NCBI GenBank assembly: GCA_004794785.1
Contig: SJOL01003000.1
Coordinates: 75,751 to 139,750 of the forward strand
DNA from: Opisthorchis felineus
Lineage: Eukaryota > Platyhelminthes > Trematoda > Opisthorchiida > Opisthorchiidae
Direction of reading: 5' to 3'
Length of the DNA: 64,000 bases
Every line of letters starts with the position of its first letter. Positions within the stretch are counted from its first letter, which is position 1. Below, one piece after another: positions 1 through 12,578 of this stretch. A model generated the notes under the pieces. It ran no database searches. It saw only the letters and a program-made list of their open reading frames with translations, and had not been told where the DNA came from. The position numbers and the translations under genes are program-made.

Positions 1-554
1 CGAGTTTCACTCTTATTAGAGCTCATCAGTAGTGCATATTCTTAGCCGTGCCAGAGTTTGGACCTCCGGAAGTCTGATATGCGAGGCGAGCGTGTTAACA
101 CTATTCCATCAACGCACGCTGAGCTCATCTGAAATGTCACCTCTGAACAGGCTAACATGTTCACGCTTGAGCAATGTGATTGGTTTGCTCGACGACTCGA
201 ATAAGTGTCCTCGTTGTGTCGATCGACTGACCCGCCTGTCGTAACTTCCCAGTCAGGTGGCGCCACGGACGCTTGAAACCTGCTGAACAATGTATGACCA
301 ATTGCAGATGGATGCAGGATTCCTAGCGTTCACGTTCCCGTCACTCTCTTGTTTGATTTGCCAGTTGATTTTGCCCTCAGCCACTGGAAGTGTTGTTCAA
401 TATAACCTGCAATTCATTTCCACCTCCTAATAGGTCATACTTCCCAATTCCAAACCTTCTACAATGAAAACCTGGGTCTGGTTCTTCACTTGACTCATAC
501 CTTGTTGAATTGATCAGATCACGAACATATAAATCTTTAGTTGGTGGTACTCAC
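1..554. other. No supported gene
   Basis: Lower-confidence sequence at the left edge. On the minus strand an open stretch at about 42-280 starts after an acceptor-like site and could be a further exon of the gene represented at 555-743, but its phase does not match that exon's donor, so it is not called. Confidence 0.3.
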
Positions 555-743
555 AGGCGATACTACTGAATTCGCGAGTGCTGCATAAAACATCCATAAA
601 GCAGATCGACGGTTACAATAGATTAGGAATGACATTTCTTGCAAAGCCGTCCTTTCACTTCTGTGCCGTTGAAATTTGAATCGAGCAAAATCCTGCTGAT
701 CAACTGCAGGACATGACTTATTGAACAATCGAGCGTCCAAAGC
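555..743 (-). CDS. Internal exon, putative regulator gene (third coding exon)
   Basis: The exon is 63 codons long, phase 0 at both ends. It opens after a strong pyrimidine-rich acceptor (ctccactccagttag) and closes at a strong GTGAGT donor. Its entry phase equals the exit phase of the large exon at 2005-3150, so the two join in frame. The peptide is charged and aromatic (it includes FARFKFQRHRSER and RRSALWMFYAALANS). I recognise no domain. It most likely encodes part of a folded C-terminal region of the same gene; the following exon would lie at or beyond the left edge. Call rests on splice signals and phase only. Confidence 0.5.
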
Positions 744-2004
744 CTAACTGGAGTGGAGATAATCACAATGTCAGTAGTCTTGTCAGGGTTCCAAAACTTC
801 AGATCAGACAGCGGAGTTAGGTTTACCCGATAGTCGGATTTTGAAATTTGGAGTTTGTCTCATTGAAGATCTGTGGGCATAGCGAAACTCAAACATAGAC
901 TTTTATGAACTAATCACAGTAGTAATGAGGGGAAACGAGCTGATGGAACTGATAAATTTTCGTCTGATCGTCGACGAAAACCACCATCCCACCTATCTCA
1001 ATGCAGTTTCGCAGTGCAGCAGACAGAATTCGCAGCCAAAGTTTCAACCTCTTGGACTCCACAAATAAACATTCTTTCCTTAGATATGCTATTGAACACC
1101 GATCATCCTAGCATGCCAATTTGGAGACACACAAGGTACGCGCATTTGCACTTAGTTTGGCGTACTGTTTCCTATTTCTGCGTTTTTATACCGTAACTGA
1201 TGGGGAAATATTGATGATCTAGGAAATCCAGGTCACCAATTTCAAAGAGCTGCTACCCACATCCGGTTGAGCACTTCGTTGTGGACATTTGCATATGGTA
1301 AACAGTAACAATTAGTAACAAAGGACGGAGCCCCCTTATTGCTTCTGTACCCTAAAATGTTTTCACGTCGTTATGGGTCCAAAGACAAGGTTCTCCGGAT
1401 AGTGACCTCAGCGGATTGTCTAATTTTGAAGACTGTATTTGGAGTTTTGACTCAGTGGATCACCTTTTCTTCTGGTCTAGATCAACCATGAAACACTTCC
1501 GGATATCAGTAACCCAAAGACGGCGACGCTGTGCTCTTGACAATCTACTTTTGACCTCCTAGTTCCTAGGGCCCAAGGAAACCAACACTGGTAAATCTGA
1601 AGGAGAAACCACCACTACACAAATGAGTCTACATTTGTAATTTATTAGTATTATTATAATCGACAGCATAGCATCAGTGGTGCACCGCTGCCATACAACC
1701 GTAATTCACTTAGAAGCCCTATTGTGAAGAAAAGAATAAAAGTGGATGGGGAAGGGACTTAGTGCTGCCGTACCACAATCATCCCTAGGTGTCCACACCT
1801 CCAGACACATACTGAGACACTATGGATGGAAACTGACAACGGGAACTCCATCGATATTGATTAACAGCGACACATTGCCAGCCATATCCCTCCCCGCTTT
1901 TTGGGTCAACTCATCAAAGTTGGTTTGCTTTGAAGATTCCTAATGGTAAAAAGGACTGCTACTACTCACAACGCATGTACGGGAATCGAAAACCGAAAAC
2001 CTAC
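744..2004. other. Intron between gene exons
   Basis: Presumed 1.26-kb intron of the minus-strand gene above. A plus-strand open frame at 1746-1943 has no splice or start context that I trust. No recognisable repeat. Confidence 0.35.
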
Positions 2005-3150
2005 TTCGATCTCAGCCAGAATGCTCAATGTCACACTGCCATGGCGTGCCAGTTTCTGCTGATCTAATTCGTCTAATTCAACTGATATCATTTGTGTGGT
2101 ATCCGGAGACTGGACAACTGCATTCGAGCACGTAGATCCTGGAAGCTGGTCTTCGTAACTTGAGGCGAGTAACCACTCCTCATTTAGCCCGACATCTTCG
2201 CACTCTCCGTCTTCCTCGTCATCCTGACTCCAGTGGGTAAAAAAATGTCGCTTCCATTCTCGGCGGTCTGCATAGAGTCGTCTAATCAACGTGTTGATAG
2301 GTTGTAAGGCTTGTAAGGCGCTTCGTTCGCATGCGGCAAGACTTGACTGAGGTTCAGCACCAGACGGGAAGTGTAATCGTTGGAGCCATTCTCGAATCAC
2401 ATCTAACGGGCCGAGATAAACTCGCCCAGTTTCGCTGGTTGTAGGTATTTGTCCAGGGCACGATGAGTCCGGACCGAACGTTGGCTGTTTGGTAGTCGTG
2501 GAGGGCGTCGGTGAGCCTGGAGGCAGCTTCAAATTTGGACATGGATTGTGAGTTACACTACCGTCTGGGCAACTCGCTGAGGGATTCCAGAAAATTTGAG
2601 GCGGTGGAGTAAGATGATAAGATCTCGCAGAAGTGGACGTCCCCTGGTAGTTGACTTGAGGAGCATGTGAATCCCATGGGTATGGATAGGTCTGCTGAGC
2701 ACCACCTGGAGGCAACCTGGTCAGCGCAGATATACTGGAAAGGTTGAGATTCCCCTCAGAATGATAAACCGTAGGGTGCATGTGGACGAGTGAGTTTGGA
2801 GGTGGAAGTCTGGAAGTCGACGACTCCAGAGTATGAGGTAATGTGTGATGTCCAATCAAATAGCCGGTATCTTGACCGACCGCAGTGGAGAAAGCTGCAG
2901 CAGTGGCGAATCGTCGAGCTGCAGCTGCAAGTGCGGCCGACGAAAAACGGTTAGCGTCAAGATTGATAGGTGTTTCTGGAGTTGCATGCGTGTAGGAGGA
3001 CAGAGCGTTGTAGTCAGCAGCGGAATAGTGTTGTCGGTTTGCTAGGTTGTTAGCGTAAAACAACGCGTTCCGATCATACCTCATCGCCGTAAACTCACCC
3101 CTCTGATTAACGGACGAATGAGCAGTTGTATAGTTCGGTGGAAACGGAGC
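2005..3150 (-). CDS. Large Pro/Ser/Thr/Tyr/His-rich exon of a putative transcriptional regulator
   Basis: This exon is open for 382 codons if it starts after the CAG acceptor at 3151; another acceptor at 3103 would give 366. It ends at a GTAGGT donor after codon phase 0, matching exon 555-743. The first two thirds are low complexity, with an alanine run near AALAAAARRF and many P, S, T, Y and H residues, as in the disordered regions of developmental regulators. The last third is more ordered: a DVIREWLQRLHFP segment, a basic RRLYADRREWKRHFF stretch, an acidic DDEEDGECED run and a helical-looking LDELDQQKLARHG. No DNA-binding domain is visible, so transcription factor is an inference from composition only. 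Its link to the 10558-11094 exon is by phase (0 to 0) across about 7.4 kb and is the weakest join. Confidence 0.6.
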
Positions 3151-4024
3151 CTGCAGCATGGTGGAAACGCGAGCCCGTTGGACCGCTTGAAGAAACGTGG
3201 AAAAGTGTGGAATGAGTGGTCCGAGTGTATGGCGAAAGTAAACACCACTAAATGGCATGCAAAGAAGGATCCGTTTTTTAGGTGATTCATACACTGAATG
3301 TAAATATGTCTCAATAACCCATTCAAAAATTCAAGCTATATGGAAATTTTTTGTTGAACCGCAACATGCGGGTTGTGTAACCGGGCGAGCCATTTTAGCG
3401 ACAGCTCAAATGTCTGTTATGTCATTCGAATCCTCTTCGGATGTCTAATCTATAGTCAACCATCATCGTTGTACCACTCCGCCTCGTATTCTATTCCCCA
3501 CCCCCACCCCCGTCCTATCCTATCACATGCACACACACGCAGGTTTTACTTGTATTCGGACCGGAGACCCGCAAGTTGACCTACCGAAGCATCAGGTGAA
3601 TGAGTACACGGTAAAAAACGGTAAATTGGCACTCAAATCCTTGCCCACCCACCTACTCTGGGTGATTTTCCACAGTGGGAAAATGTTTGATCAGCCGGAG
3701 GCTGTGTTAGGAACGCCTCGCGTGCAATAAACCCGTTTCGATGAGAAAGGCATGCTAACATCCCGGTAACAAATTACCAGCATTTTTCACTGAAAAATGC
3801 AAGAGTTCATTAATGATAGCAACACGGAAAATTATGTTGTGTACGGGATTTATGTCAGAGGTTTCGCGACTTCACCAAGCCTTGGCGTTCTGGTAACCAT
3901 GACTGTCAGTCATCCGAGAGGGGGCTAACTATAAACCCTAAATAATAGCGTAGTACGGATGGCCATCCAGCGATAAGCCATCTATTTTATACCGTCACCA
4001 TATGTCAAACGGAAGAACAGTCGG

Positions 4025-4130
4025 TCGTGGTTCAGGTGACCGTTGATCAGTTCGCCTATCTCAGTAACTGCAGTGAAAATATTTCGTTCCACTTCGAGGG
4101 TACATCTTCAGTACACGCACTGAACCACCA
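4025..4130. repeat. Diverged copy of fold-back repeat arm
   Basis: The sequence resembles one arm of the palindromic element at 19141-19337 in the same order: a gttgatcag block, a tcgcc block, a tttcgttcc block and a cgaggg.acatcttca block. It is too diverged to define ends. Short inverted ends (gtggttcag and ctgaaccac) flank it. Confidence 0.4.
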
Positions 4131-6289
4131 TGGGCAGATGAGATATTTCACTTTGGCTGAGAGTGGTCTTCTTTTAAAAGATTTAGGACCATAGCGTCAG
4201 CCTGCAGCGTCCGCGTGCATATGACTCCCAGGTTTGAAGCACAACACAAAACTCCTGCTCGAATCAAAAGGGAGTTCTAAATTGAAGGTTAACATGTTTA
4301 GCAATTTTTGACGAACAAAGCCGCAACAGTCTCTCAAGGCAAACCGTTCTAAAGAGAAAACAATCGTTTAGACGGTCCGAAACAAGGCTTATCGTCCATT
4401 CTATTGATTGATCCTTCCCAAGGTAAGTTATCCCCAGACGATGTAGAAATATCCAGTTTTTCGTTGTCTTTCTTTTTTGGGTAAATAATCATTTGAAGAA
4501 TAGGAACTCGGGCAGTAGAAACGAACAACATGAGGTTTTCCATCATGTCCCGTTTCCAAAGAGCGATTTGCACCAGAACACAGAGGAAAATCCACTTGGG
4601 TGGCACTGAATGCGTCTTAGGTTCAAGCAGTCCATTCTTAGTGATGCGAATAAACGCAAAACTGAGATTAACCAAAAAACATTTCTCTAGTACGACCTCG
4701 AAAAAGCCTAGCGAATTTGGCTGAACTAACGAGGTGGTCGTACCACGGCTGGATGAATAGCCTGAGTCTTGCAGGTGCCGTTCACGGTCACTTGCTCATA
4801 TTAGAGACGTACTCCATACGGAAGCAGCCGTTCGAGGAAGGAAGCTCTGTACTTTACATGTGCATCACCAGAGAATGAGTGTTTCCATCAGACAACCAAA
4901 GACTCATAATCATGTGTACCGAAAATCGGGACCAGTCGTTTTAAACAAAAACGTAACGAAAAATATCACTAAGAGGTGGTAGCTAGTCTGTAACTAAAAA
5001 AGTTGACAAAATTTAATGAAAAGTTACCAGAGACGAATAAATGTACAAGAAAACTAGGTTCATCCCAAATTATCATTGCCCCTTGTGTCTTTTTGCCATC
5101 CAAAACTTACGCTGCTTCCGCGGCACCACGAAACTGGCTTCACTCCCATTAATTGGACAAGGTCAAAATTCAGAGATGTTTAGACTGTATCGCAGAATTC
5201 TGTGAGCATACCGGTGCACTATCTTTTGACAGTGTGTGTAAACGTGCAAAAGAGAGGTTGAGTGCTTTATGAGCCCAGTTTGTATGACGCTGGTACAAAG
5301 ACTACTCACTGTCTGCCGACAATGAACGTAATCGCTCACAATCACAAATGTAGGGTATCGATTTACCTAATGGTGATTCAGTGGATAAGATGAACATGTA
5401 ACACCGAAGCAGTAAGCTTTACGGACTACTTGAAACAACGTCGATTGCTCTGCGTTCATCACAAAAAATTCCTGCTCACATAGCTTTAAGTGGATTTACT
5501 GAACCGTAGAAATGAATTCAACTATTCTGTGAACAAAACTTTCATACCCACGAGCGGGTCTTTTTCCTATTTTTTTGAAAATGAAACAAAAATCTAATCC
5601 GGATTGTTGATTTGCCCAGAAAGGGTTGTTATCAAATCACGTATCTGTATATGTTTTCACCGTTTTGGTGAATTCATAGGCGGTTCCTTTTAACTGTTCA
5701 CATTCTGTCTATAGGAAAACTCCTTAGCTCTTTTGAACAATGCAAATGTTCATACCGAAGGAAACAAGTGCATACCTGGATGGTTGCCCGCTCGCGCTTA
5801 GGTGCCACAGCTGCGTCCAACTTAATCATTGCTTAATTTCCAACGGAAAGAACTAAGACGTCATCAAGTCCGATTCGCCCGATTTCGGAGCTTCGCTTGT
5901 CGCTAAACTAGGAGAAATGCTGTCTGGTGTCTTAGAGAAAATGTTGAGAGAAGCGGGTACATTTATCGGTCAGATTCTTCAATCCCAGGCATCACGGTTG
6001 AATGCAGACCAGAAAGAGCGGGATCACTGCTTTTAAAGCAAGACCGTTGTTCTGCATATCTCATTTCGCGCCAATTTTAGCCTTCACATTCGGAAACTGG
6101 ATTGTTCATTTTATGGGATAACTGGTTTCACATTCAGGTTTCGCATAAAAATAACAACCAACGTACAATCCCCCGTGGATTGCAAAATACCAGAAAACCA
6201 TCCCCGATCAGAACCTCAAGTATGACATGATATGAATGAAATTTTCAACTTCTATTCCGTTTTTTTTCGTGAAGGAATACTATTCACAA

Positions 6290-6460
6290 GGTTGCTGAAA
6301 GCTCTTCGATAACCATGGCCGGTGTTGCCCTTCTTGGGGCTCATCAAGCAGGCTCACACTCCTGTAGTTTCCGGTCGACCTTATGTCCTGCTTGAACCCA
6401 AATTGTACGAAATCCACCAACTACATTCATTTTCACCCCGAGTCGGTTTTAACGCGAGAC
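6290..6460 (-). mobile_element. Decayed Penelope-like fragment with dead hammerhead
   Basis: It belongs to the family at 38.9 kb: a gttgctgaaa(g)ctcttcga block followed by the ribozyme-bearing block and the acttgaacccaaatt tail. On the minus strand the hammerhead core is broken: the first box reads TTGATGA rather than CTGATGA, and the GAAA box has become a non-matching CAAC. Stem II is still drawn. Inactive by inspection. Confidence 0.65.
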
Positions 6461-7967
6461 TCAACTGAATTGATTATGCATTATTTCATTGGTGACCTTT
6501 GCGCACGAAGATACTTCCACAAGATCTCAGTCAACGTTTCTCCTCCAGATATCTTATGAACTCTTGTGAAATCTAGCCGCCATGCACTCACACAAAGGAA
6601 CTCAACCCAGTTGCTTATATCCACGCTAAGCTTGAGTACCGTGGGAAGATATGTGAAGGTACGACACCAGCGAACAGTTTATGAAGGCCCTTCAGGAAAG
6701 CCATCGCACATCCCGAAAAAACAGACCTAGATGGCTCCGATAGCTGCCTGCTTTATTTTGTTTTGTTTTGTCTTGGTAAACTCGGTTTGGGCTAGATCTG
6801 TGTGTGCCACAGTTCCTTCTGCATAAGTGTAAGGCCATGCGAAATTGTAAGTAAGTAAGTACGCAAAATTGACCGTGACTCATTACCCCAAACACCGGGA
6901 CTATTGGAAGCTCCAGTAGGAGAACAAATGTGGGTAGAGACAGTTGGCACAGAGTGAGGAAATCTACGGAAGAAATCACCGAGCATGCTATTTACATAGA
7001 TAACTGTAAGAAAAAGAACCACAAAGATTTTAACCGATTAAAAAAATTTTTTTTAAAACTTTACGTCGTCGTAACCAAAAAAGACTAACAGTGATACTAC
7101 TCGGAGTGTCCCAAAGCTAGAAGAATTACTACGAGCCAAAGATAGCAACGCTAGAGCGTCACACGTTTGGACAAACATCCAATATTAAAGAAACTAGCCC
7201 AACGGCACTGATGAAGCGGCTTGGAATAAAAGCAAAGAACTCCAGTAGATAATATATATGGCCACTTACGGGAAAGCATGAAGGGAAGCACAGAGATAAT
7301 AACGTTATACTTCCGTAGACTGGAGGCTCCTCAACCGTAACCACTGCCGTAAAGCGGTGGTACACCCCAATGAAACGGTAAAAATTCATAAAGTAAGACA
7401 ATGTCATATGATGGAGACAAGGAGCCTTAAAAAGAGCATGAAGTGGAAAACTGGGATTGGCAAGTCTTCAAGAACAAGCTTTAGTACCTAGCTAATGTGT
7501 TTTCTCAGTTGCTACTCAGAAATGATAAGACAGGAACGTAGTTATGTATGAAGTGACAGGCAGAACAAATGACGAATCGACAACATGAAACATCGTCTTA
7601 TGCGGATCGTGGGAGTATCCCTGCCAGGTTGCAAAGAGAAACCTCCATTTGGACAGGCCTAATGGTCCGATACCCTATTGGCAACGCTAAGATTCCTATA
7701 AGTGGAATTGGTCAAACCAGGCCAAACAAAATGGTTACTGACATCCGTCCAACTGAGCAAGATGAGCACGAAAGGATCGATCTGATTTGTACCAAGCGAA
7801 CCTACAAACAAACTGCAGTAACTCAAGGAACTTGTAACCTAGCACCAAAAAATGTCCTCTGGGTTGGTTTTCGGAGGCTCTCACTCCCACCCTAAATTGA
7901 GGAGCAAAGGTGAAAATGTGGCTATGATGCGGATCCTATAAGCCAGCACATGCAACATGAGTAATAA

Positions 7968-8700
7968 ATGGGCAGAGCAAAACAAGGCAGCGATGTGTCT
8001 AGGATCGTCGTGATTCCAAAGACATGGCTGAATGGAAAGCAAACTCTTATTATCGCTGCATATCCTACACTTCTTCCGGCTAAACAGGTTTACGCAGTGA
8101 GCATCTTACTTTCGAGTCTGAACGGTTGTAAATCAACCTTTTCCAGCTGTCTGTACTACAGTCAACATTATTGATATGTATAACCATCATGACATTCCCT
8201 TTCGTTTTTATGTTCAGCAGCTTAGCAAGCATCAAATCGAGGAAGAATTGAAAAAGGAACCTGGTTCTGATTCAGTCACAAAGATGTGTAAGTCACTTAA
8301 CGTATTCGAGACTCACCTTCCTTTTTCATCCCAGCTAACAAGCATCTTGTCATCCGGCAAGCTTGGCACTGGTTTCTTCTCTGCGCGTCTACGGGACATT
8401 GCCCCTCTGAACGACATACGTACGAGGCCGACTTACGCACCGAACGCTTGAAGAAACTCTTACAGCCTTCACACGTGAACTGACCATAATGTTTTCCGCT
8501 GCTCCGATCACCGCATACCTGAATACGAAGGGGTCAGAAGTAGACTAAGGTTATAACATGTCTGCCCGTACTGGAGAAGATTAGCAATTGCTGTATTACC
8601 CTCTAACAGGCACCAGATCTTGGAACTGGCCAACCCACTCCAGACTGGCGTCACTCGATTTGAAGAAAATCGCTACCCGCTTCAAATCAAACAAAGCTAA
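7968..8700 (+). CDS. Small four-exon gene, unknown protein (about 121 aa)
   Basis: Exons 7968-8087, 8218-8287, 8335-8419 and 8610-8700 join in phase (0, 1, 2). The ATG at 7968 is immediately preceded by an in-frame TAA; the final exon ends in TAA. Acceptors of exons 2-4 are strong (for example ttcgtttttatgttcag and ctttttcatcccag). Exon 2 has a consensus GTAAGT donor; the donors of exons 1 and 3 (GTTTAC, GTACGA) are weaker. Introns are 130, 47 and 190 bases. Exon 2 is acidic and helical ([14 protein letters not shown]); exon 3 has [17 protein letters not shown], faintly like the core of MyTH4 domains, which I do not treat as an assignment. It would lie inside and opposite to the large intron of the minus-strand regulator gene. 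Confidence 0.5.
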
Positions 8701-9580
8701 CTGACCTTGACTTTGGATCGATAAGACACTGTTCCGTAGTAGTTTCCTCGATGAGTTTACAAACTCAAACTTACCAGTGCTTCTTGGTCTCGCCGAATGT
8801 TACAAACCCATAAGTGCAGAATTCCACGAAAAGTCGACTGATGTGTACCTGGTGCGCACTTGTGAACGGTCCATCAAACGCACCACAAAGCATCTGCATA
8901 CCAGACGGACACAACTTGATGAAGACATTTGGAAGCACCTACTAAATGTGTATTTCTTACAACTTCCAGAACCAACAAGTTTATAACAGGGAGAAATGGA
9001 CACAAGTAGTGAAGATCAGAGAGTCTATGAGAAGAGCAGACATGGGTCGTTCAAATGCAGACATTGGGCTATTTGAGTCTTAAGTACATTGAACAGTGTC
9101 CCTTGATGAGATGAAGCACAGTTAGAATAGTATCGTCTAGACATGCCTTTTATGGGAGATGACGAAGGGCAGTGAGCTACATACGTCTCATTTTTCTCCC
9201 AATATGAGCTGGATAGACTTATCAAAAGCTTTATTTCTTTAAATCAAACACTAATATCTATCTCTTTATGAAAAACACAACCGAACCACCAAGCTGAACG
9301 CCTCGTTTTTTGGCTGGATTTTTCGGGAACTGATCGGATCTCTGTTACACATCAGTTTGATCTAAACGAAAGTGGACTACTTTTCAGACCTTTCAGAATA
9401 GCGGGCACTTTCTTGTTTACCTCACATCAAACAGCTGACTTTCAACTGCAGATCAAAGAAGAGGCAATGCACCGAACTCAAAATCAGGTCACCTTGAACT
9501 ATATGCATATCAATTTCTAGTATCATCATCAAATGTCTTCAGAGGCTGTCCTCTTCTGGGTATAAATGACAATAATTTGC

Positions 9581-9775
9581 GAGATGGCTCACTGGTTAGA
9601 GCGCGAATTTACTGACCGGAGGGTCCGCGGTTCGAACCCGACCTCTGCATCTCGACTTCTCCTGTCTTGGCTTGGGCAAGTTGGCAGTATTCCAGTCCTC
9701 CTCTGGGAACTTAGTTCTCTTCCGATATATATAGTTTACGACATTCGAAAGTGATGGCGTTGCAGAGAGCAGATT
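9581..9775 (+). mobile_element. tRNA-derived SINE copy
   Basis: The head has a pol III A box (tggctcactggttagagcg) and B box (ggttcgaacccgacc) at tRNA spacing, followed by a body (ctcgacttctcctgtctt... ttgggcaa) shared with copies at 31121, 39100, 48758 and, reversed, 51590 and 57290. The 3' part is diverged, ending near the acid/T-rich tail position seen in other copies. Confidence 0.75.
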
Positions 9776-10557
9776 GCCTCAGACTTATCTAGCACAGCCT
9801 GTCTGCTGCAGTTTGGTCGGACGCTCATCTGACTGCGATATGATTGCTAGGAATGAGCCAATTTCCAACAGCATTGTGTAAAACTCTGTTTCCCCATTTT
9901 GATCTGTTCGATGTGTTCAAAATAACTCCAAAGATGTCTGGGCCAAAGAGGCGAACAGGTAGACAGAAATCTCACGCTGCTTTGCAACTTACTCTCTTTC
10001 TACGCATAGCCTCCTGGATAGAACGAATGCGAAATCCAACCATTCTCCGAACTATGTTGTGTTTTCCAGTTTACTTTTTACTTTTCAGTGGAATTTCAGT
10101 GCACACCTAACCTAACCCAACACCTAATCAGCGCAGACAACTGACAGGGGTGTCATGTCGTGGTCGCATATTGAACATTGGACTGTTTTTATTGCTAGGG
10201 TCAATAAAAAGGCCTTAACAATTGCAACATTCTCTTAGCACGCAGTTCGACGTTTTAGGAATTCTTTGCATACAAGATGAAAACTTATCACAAATCATGT
10301 TCTAAGGTAAGCATCGGAGGAAAAAAGGTGTTCTAAATGGCGTTCCATTCACTGTATGGTGTTCAAACACCCCTGGAAGGCTGTTGATTAGAATTGTAGC
10401 AGACACTTATCGTTCGTGATTCTCAACAAGGCAGCTAACAGAAAAGCGCATGTCGGACTGTATGAAGCTAGAAACATTCAGATATTTCTGCTGAGAAACT
10501 GGATGAAATAACTTCAAGAAACATTCCTATAGACACAACTGTTGATAATAAACCAAC
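9776..10557. other. No firm gene
   Basis: A plus frame from ATG 9853 reaches a CAG/GTAGAC donor at 9958 and could join in phase to a short exon after the strong acceptor at 10087 (53 aa in all), but nothing else supports it. A short cctaacctaaccc run near 10107 is too brief to call telomeric. Confidence 0.25.
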
Positions 10558-11094
10558 CTGACAAAGATGGACTTCTTCTGATTCGGCTTCCTCTTCACCC
10601 TCTTCCTCACTCGTTGTCTCCTCAGCACTCTCATGCTCCCCCGAATCCTCATCGCGTTTGATTTGAGGTTTTGAGGCGTCTGAACTGTTTGTTTCGCCAT
10701 CCGAAGCAATTGAAAAGTTACTTCTGGTCGAACACATACTACCCTTTGGGGGTGAGTGAGTGGAACTCAGCTGTGATGCACAATCCAAATCGGGTATCGT
10801 CATAAGTCGTGCAGGTAATGGAGGCGCATGATGTCTTGATGATTGGTCCTGAGGACCATGATTGGAGGAAGCGGATGGCTTTGCAGTTCCATCATTATAT
10901 GCAGCCGGTAATACACCTTGACGAGTGATGCGGTCCAGTTCCCTGTATTGGACAATGGGGTCCTGAGTAATAGGCAACCGGTCCCGCCAGGTTGGACTTG
11001 ATGTGCCGAGTAAAGCATGATACGGCCCGCTATTCTGTTGATAATCTGGAGTATGTTGGTAATGTGGAGTATGGGCTCCGGGAATCGGGTACAT
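10558..11094 (-). CDS. First coding exon of the putative regulator gene
   Basis: The exon gives 179 codons. The ATG at 11094 has an in-frame TGA five codons upstream, which supports it as the start if no intron intervenes. The N-terminus is Pro/His/Tyr-rich (MYPIPGAHTPHYQHTPDY), the middle Ser-rich, and the end strongly acidic (a KRDEDSGEHESAEETTSEEE-type run followed by E/S repeats). The exon ends at CAG/GTTGGT in phase 0, compatible with the exon at 2005-3150; both share the same disordered composition. Alternative frames here are also open but less protein-like. Such acidic Ser-rich tails are common in nuclear regulators; this is inference. Confidence 0.6.
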
Positions 11095-11350
11095 GACGAG
11101 CCGTCACTGATTCCTCTCTGGGTGCACCGTACGAAGTTCTGGGTGATATTTGAGCGGGCCTTGCGGACAAGGCTGATAGGGCGCTTAGATTGCAGGCTAC
11201 GGCCAAAGAGCTCACCTGAGCTGAGATCACACCGATGTCGCCTCCTGACCAATCAGCAGGCAGCCGTGTGTGGGTGATCAATCATCGCGACTGCGCAGCC
11301 ACGTGATTGGCGGGCTGGGAGCGGCGGAACGCTCCGTGTAACCGGATTTC
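11095..11350 (-). promoter_or_regulatory. CpG-rich 5' region and likely promoter
   Basis: A GC/CpG-dense patch lies directly upstream of the ATG at 11094. It contains a ccaatca motif, an inverted CCAAT (gattgg) fused to an E-box (cacgtgattgg), and an actgcgcag motif of NRF1 type. A CAG/GTGAGC donor at 11216 and an acceptor at 11160 suggest a 56-base intron in the 5' UTR. Promoter role is inferred from composition and position. Confidence 0.45.
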
Positions 11351-12578
11351 TATCCTTCAAATGAGCATGAAAGTCGCAAAAGGGGATGAAATTGGTCGTG
11401 ATTTTACACGCCCAATCACTAGGCTAGGCCGACAATCGAATGTGGATAGCTTACAGCGACATGGTAGCTTTACCCTTATAAGTTCCATGATACACATACC
11501 ACGCTCTGCACCGGAAATGTCTAATCTATCATTAGTAACGTATGGGATATCCCTTAGGTGAAAATAACGTGTTTAAACCACGACGCAGACTATATCAGTG
11601 TTATATTACTGGAAGAATCAAAAAAATTCCCTGCATATATTTGTATACTGAAGGTTGGAAGAAGCACAGTCATTGAGTTACTCAAGAGATACCGAGTGCT
11701 CGATAGACTAAAGCCTATCTAGAAGAGGCCTACGGTAAAGGAAGCTGAATAGATGTCAACCACAGTATGTCTTAGTCCAAAGACTAGAAATGAAGTAAAA
11801 TGAAGAGAAGAAAGGAAAAGAAAGCCGTACGAACACACTGTAGAACTAGGAACAAGGAAATAAGCTGGCGGAAATCTCACGCAGATCCACATTCCTAGTT
11901 TGAAATTGAGCCTGATGCAAAATGCCCACTAGATGTGAGGTGTAGATAAACTAGAAAAGACACAATAATGCCTTCATAACGGTAGACCGAATAAAGTCAA
12001 TGACACAGCAGTTTGGCATGCGACTGTGCCATATCCTACTTGATTTTCTAGAGCTGTCAGATGCACTGGTCTAATAGATTAGACAACGATTTGGGAACAG
12101 AAGGCCCTTGTGACATGGTGACATATGAACAATAGGAATGAATATAAGATTTCATATGATTAGGCCGTCGAAGACGGATCACTTGTGGAGAACACTGTTC
12201 TGGTTTCTAGTCGGAAAGAGGTCTTTGTTGGTGCGAACCACTTTTGTCGACCATGCAAGGAAGTGCAACATTAATAGACTAAACTACTAAAATTCATGGA
12301 GTGATTCTGTGATCTCTTTTCAGCCAAAAAACCAAAACCTACTATTTGAATAAGACTAGCTTTGGAAAAAGGAGAGAGTATTGTAATCGAAAGGTCACTA
12401 TTTTACAAACACTATTACAGAGTCGTTTTTGCGTCCAAGCCTACACGTGAGCTGACTCTAAATAGTTTCATGTTCAGCATGCTGGTATCATTGTGATTGA
12501 TAAAATTTTGCGTGCCTATTTCCAATACGACAAGAATTTGCCGTGCTGGAGTAGTTTTCAAGTTTGGCTGGTCCATAG
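11351..12578. other. No firm gene
   Basis: AT-richer sequence. Acceptor-like sites at 12324 and 12420 precede short open exons that could be upstream parts of the plus-strand cluster starting at 12579; the 12421-12446 piece fits phase, the 12325 piece does not. Confidence 0.3.

Larger units (their letters stand above)
3300..7967. other. Gene-poor stretch (presumed large intron)
   Basis: No gene I can defend. It holds a remnant of the fold-back repeat family (4025-4130), a decayed PLE fragment (6290-6460), and a minus open frame at 4349-4648 that begins after a fair acceptor but has no partner exon. A minus-strand GTAAGT site near 5110 lies in sequence resembling that at about 40890 and is probably repeat-derived. 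Confidence 0.35.

Noticed and set aside
4349..4648. Minus-strand terminal-exon-like frame
   Set aside because: Fair acceptor and open for 100 codons, but no upstream exon except one that already fits elsewhere; would conflict with the regulator gene model.
8779..8986. Plus-strand 69-codon frame after an acceptor-like site (RTQLDEDIWKHLLNVYF)
   Set aside because: No upstream donor of the needed phase in the neighbouring gene model, which already ends at 8700. It may be a separate exon, but unsupported.
10107..10130. Telomere-like cctaacctaaccc run
   Set aside because: Fewer than three units and imperfect; expected by chance.
9853..10140. Possible two-exon small plus-strand gene (53 aa)
   Set aside because: Only one convincing splice site and a very short product just downstream of a SINE.
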